A DNA stretch of 17,033 nt from Sphingopyxis sp. (GTDB lineage: Bacteria > Pseudomonadota > Alphaproteobacteria > Sphingomonadales > Sphingomonadaceae): contig JACEST010000028.1 in assembly GCA_013911715.1 (NCBI GenBank), positions 1-17,033 on the forward strand, given 5' to 3'. The notes below the pieces were generated by a model. It had not been told where the DNA came from. It saw only the letters and a list, made by a program, of their open reading frames with translations, and ran no database searches. A program made the position numbers and the translations under genes. Of the stretch, positions 15,888 to 17,033 are shown in pieces; within the stretch, counting starts at the first letter, position 1, and each line of letters opens with the position of its first letter.

Positions 15888-15898
15888 GGTCAGGACCC
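15887..15898. repeat. Short inverted repeat at the convergent gene ends
   Basis: GGGTCAGGACCC (arms GGGTC/GACCC) begins at the last base of the acyl-CoA synthetase stop and lies in the 27-bp gap between two convergent genes. The stem is short and no T-run follows on either strand, so termination is unproven. No other terminator is visible in this gap. Confidence 0.3.
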
Positions 15899-15914
15899 GT
15901 TAAATGCGCGTTCG

Positions 15915-16580
15915 TTACTGTGTCAAGCCGCGCTGTACCGTCAACCAGATGGTGGGGATAATGCAGGCGATGCTGACCAGCAGGATGACGGCAAGGGGGT
16001 CAAATCCGACCAGACCATATATGGCGAGCGGTGCCCAGATAGTCAGCAGGGTAAGGATGAGCGCAAGGCCGATTGCGCTCCCATCCAGCACGACCGCGCG
16101 GTACAACTCGTCGCTGTTCTGCCAGATGCGCACATTGACCCACAGTTGGAGCAGTAGCGATACCGCCACCACGCCAACCACCAACGCCGCGCGGCTTGGT
16201 TCGACGGGCAGGCCCAGCGCGACGAACTCTGCCGCCATTGCCAGCATCGCCACCGCCGTCAGACGCAGCTGCGGGGCAATGATGCGATGTTCTTCGGGAC
16301 TGGCTTCGGGCGACCAGTTTTCGCTCTCATAAAAGCGGCGGCTGAACGACATGGCGAGGCTGATCAGGCCGACGCCCAGCGCCATGACGCCCAACATCAT
16401 CGCTGCCCCTTGCGCCGTCGTGAATGTGGGAAGATCGGCGTCGGCGGGCAAAAGCGCCAACGCCAACGTCGCGCCGCCAAAGCCGATCGCTGCGCCAACC
16501 AGCCCGCCCAGAACGATGCGCTGCCATTTGGGGGCGCGACCTTTTCCAAGCGGACCTGCCGGTTCGGGGGTAAGGTTCAT
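15915..16580 (-). CDS. Six-helix membrane protein paired with an Xre regulator
   Basis: A 221-aa protein I do not recognise as a named family. Predicted helices are at about 21-43, 57-78, 103-123, 130-151, 165-188 and 195-215, with a polar loop (80-102, FYESENWSPEASPEEHR) and a conserved-looking WQNSDELYRAVVLDG (153-167) before helix 5. The start ATG at 16580 has AGGAG (plus-strand 16589-16593) 8 nt upstream and lies 5 nt after the regulator's stop. An upstream in-frame ATG at 16604 would overlap the regulator and lacks a site. The arrangement resembles the common pairing of YozG-type regulators with small DUF-type membrane proteins. Function unknown. Confidence 0.75.
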   Translation of the reverse strand: MNLTPEPAGPLGKGRAPKWQRIVLGGLVGAAIGFGGATLALALLPADADLPTFTTAQGAAMMLGVMALGVGLISLAMSFSRRFYESENWSPEASPEEHRIIAPQLRLTAVAMLAMAAEFVALGLPVEPSRAALVVGVVAVSLLLQLWVNVRIWQNSDELYRAVVLDGSAIGLALILTLLTIWAPLAIYGLVGFDPLAVILLVSIACIIPTIWLTVQRGLTQ

Positions 16581-16585
16581 TGCGT

Positions 16586-16792
16586 TCACTCCTGAGGCTC
16601 CCAATCGTCAAGGAAGAGAGTGTCCACCGGCACGCCCAGCAGCTTGGCCGCGCGCAGCGCGAGCGGCAGGCTGGGGTCATAGCGGTTGGTTTCGACCGCA
16701 TTGATCGTCTGACGCGTCACGCCCAATCGGGTCGCCAGCTCGCCCTGGCTCCACCCCTTGGCACTGCGCAAGTCCTTGATCCGGTTTTCCAC
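16586..16792 (-). CDS. Xre/YozG-type helix-turn-helix regulator
   Basis: A 68-aa single-domain Cro/CI-like DNA-binding protein. The helix-turn-helix is WSQGELATRLGVTRQTINAVETNR (about 14-37), followed by the PSLPLALRAAKLLGVPVDTLF block (41-61) typical of YozG/Xre regulators. The start is GTG (16790-16792), with AGGA (plus-strand 16799-16802) 6 nt upstream. It is the first gene of a two-gene unit with the membrane protein. Palindromic repeats in its own promoter make it a probable autorepressor; the signal is unknown. Confidence 0.88.
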   Translation of the reverse strand: MENRIKDLRSAKGWSQGELATRLGVTRQTINAVETNRYDPSLPLALRAAKLLGVPVDTLFLDDWEPQE

Positions 16793-16820
16793 GCTGCATC
16801 CTGTCCGTCAGCGAATCACT

Positions 16821-16871
16821 GACAAACACTCTTTACAGACAAACATGTTTGTCAGTCAAACATATTTGTCA
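16821..16871. promoter_or_regulatory. Three tandem 17-bp operator repeats
   Basis: Three units start at 16821, 16838 and 16855, each 17 bp. Unit 2 contains the perfect 16-bp palindrome GACAAACATGTTTGTC (16838-16853). Unit 3, GTCAAACATATTTGTC (16855-16870), differs from it at two positions. Unit 1, GACAAACACTCTTTAC (16821-16836), keeps the left half-site. Matches to unit 2 are 15/17 (unit 3) and 12/17 (unit 1). They cover the promoter of the Xre gene, which is the natural candidate protein to bind them. Confidence 0.8.
16832..16859 (-). promoter_or_regulatory. Promoter of the Xre/membrane-protein operon
   Basis: On the minus strand, TTGACT (plus-strand 16854-16859; 5/6 to consensus) and TGTAAA (16832-16837; 4/6) are separated by exactly 16 bp. 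That spacer is the perfect palindrome of operator unit 2. Unit 3 overlaps the -35 and unit 1 the -10. Transcription would start near 16825, leaving a leader of about 33 nt before GTG 16792. Confidence 0.7.
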
Positions 16872-16882
16872 TCGGCGCGGAG

Positions 16883-17033
16883 TCAGCACGCGCCTTTTTC
16901 CAACAATGCGGCTTCATCCGCGACCATATAGGTGCGGGTGAGCGGCACGGCGCGGCGCTGGCGAACAAATTGAATCTGGAAATTGGCCATGCCGCCGCTT
17001 TCAAATGCGGCGGTGGCGCCGGCCAGATAGAAG
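16883..17033 (-). CDS. Cyclopropane-fatty-acyl-phospholipid synthase family protein (C-terminus)
   Basis: The last 49 codons and the TGA stop (16883-16885) of a gene running in from the right edge. The segment FYLAGATAAFESGGMANFQIQF and the following AVPLTRTYM match the C-terminal end of CFA synthase-like SAM-dependent methyltransferases, whose usual ending is of the form FYLAxCExAFR...FQIQL...VPLTRDY. These enzymes add a methylene to unsaturated acyl chains of membrane phospholipids. The tail after the match is short (ending EKGAC). The catalytic part lies outside the window, so true CFA activity cannot be judged. Confidence 0.72.
   Translation of the reverse strand, partial: FYLAGATAAFESGGMANFQIQFVRQRRAVPLTRTYMVADEAALLEKGAC

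Noticed and set aside
15904..16332. Plus-strand open frame opposite the membrane protein.
   Set aside because: Ser/Thr/Arg-rich shadow; the minus-strand frame has six clean hydrophobic helices and a ribosome site.
1..17033. Search for CRISPR arrays, tRNA/rRNA, transposases, integrases, toxin-antitoxin or defence genes.
   Set aside because: None seen. Repeats are limited to the short elements listed, and all sizeable genes are housekeeping or metabolic. The Xre regulator's partner is a membrane protein, not a toxin-like protein.

Overview
The window is ordinary chromosome from a high-GC alphaproteobacterium, most likely a sphingomonad (Sphingopyxis, Sphingomonas or a relative). This is inferred from the protein sequences, the GC-rich codon use, the ddl-ftsQ-ftsA-ftsZ order followed by a SPOR-domain protein, and the split glycine decarboxylase. 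No phage, transposase, CRISPR array, tRNA or rRNA was found. Genes sit tightly together, many joined by ATGA stop/start overlaps.

Block 1 (1-4780, + strand) is the distal end of the division and cell-wall (dcw) cluster: ddl (D-Ala-D-Ala ligase), ftsQ, ftsA and ftsZ. ddl/ftsQ overlap by 4 nt and ftsQ/ftsA are 4 nt apart. ftsZ is separated by a 126-bp gap that is AT-rich for this genome. A perfect 9-bp hairpin lies against the ddl start and contains its Shine-Dalgarno bases.

Block 2 (4863-8159, + strand) is a likely three-gene operon: a secreted TPR/SPOR-domain protein, a Dgt-type dNTP triphosphohydrolase and a TIP30/HTATIP2-like NAD(P)-binding protein. The genes overlap one another. The first may bind septal peptidoglycan, which would fit its place after ftsZ.

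Block 3 (about 8156-14227, + strand) is the glycine cleavage operon. A tandem glycine riboswitch (8202-8449) precedes gcvT, which appears to start at TTG. gcvH, gcvPA and gcvPB follow. A REP-like double hairpin separates gcvH from gcvPA. Two less familiar genes are joined to the end: an ABA4-like (DUF4281) membrane protein and a DUF938 methyltransferase-like protein. The lipoamide dehydrogenase (L protein) is not in the window.

Block 4 (14334-15887, + strand) is a separate acyl-CoA synthetase with a GTG start. Converging on it from the minus strand is a two-gene unit (15915-16792): a small Xre/YozG-type regulator and a six-helix membrane protein. The promoter of this unit carries three 17-bp tandem operator-like repeats, and a perfect 16-bp palindrome fills the -35/-10 spacer exactly. 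At the right edge is the C-terminus of a minus-strand cyclopropane-fatty-acyl-phospholipid synthase family gene.

No wholly new system was identified. The points most worth a second look are the self-regulated Xre/membrane-protein pair, the architecture of the riboswitch and its expression platform, and the carotenoid-type ABA4-like gene placed in a glycine-responsive operon.
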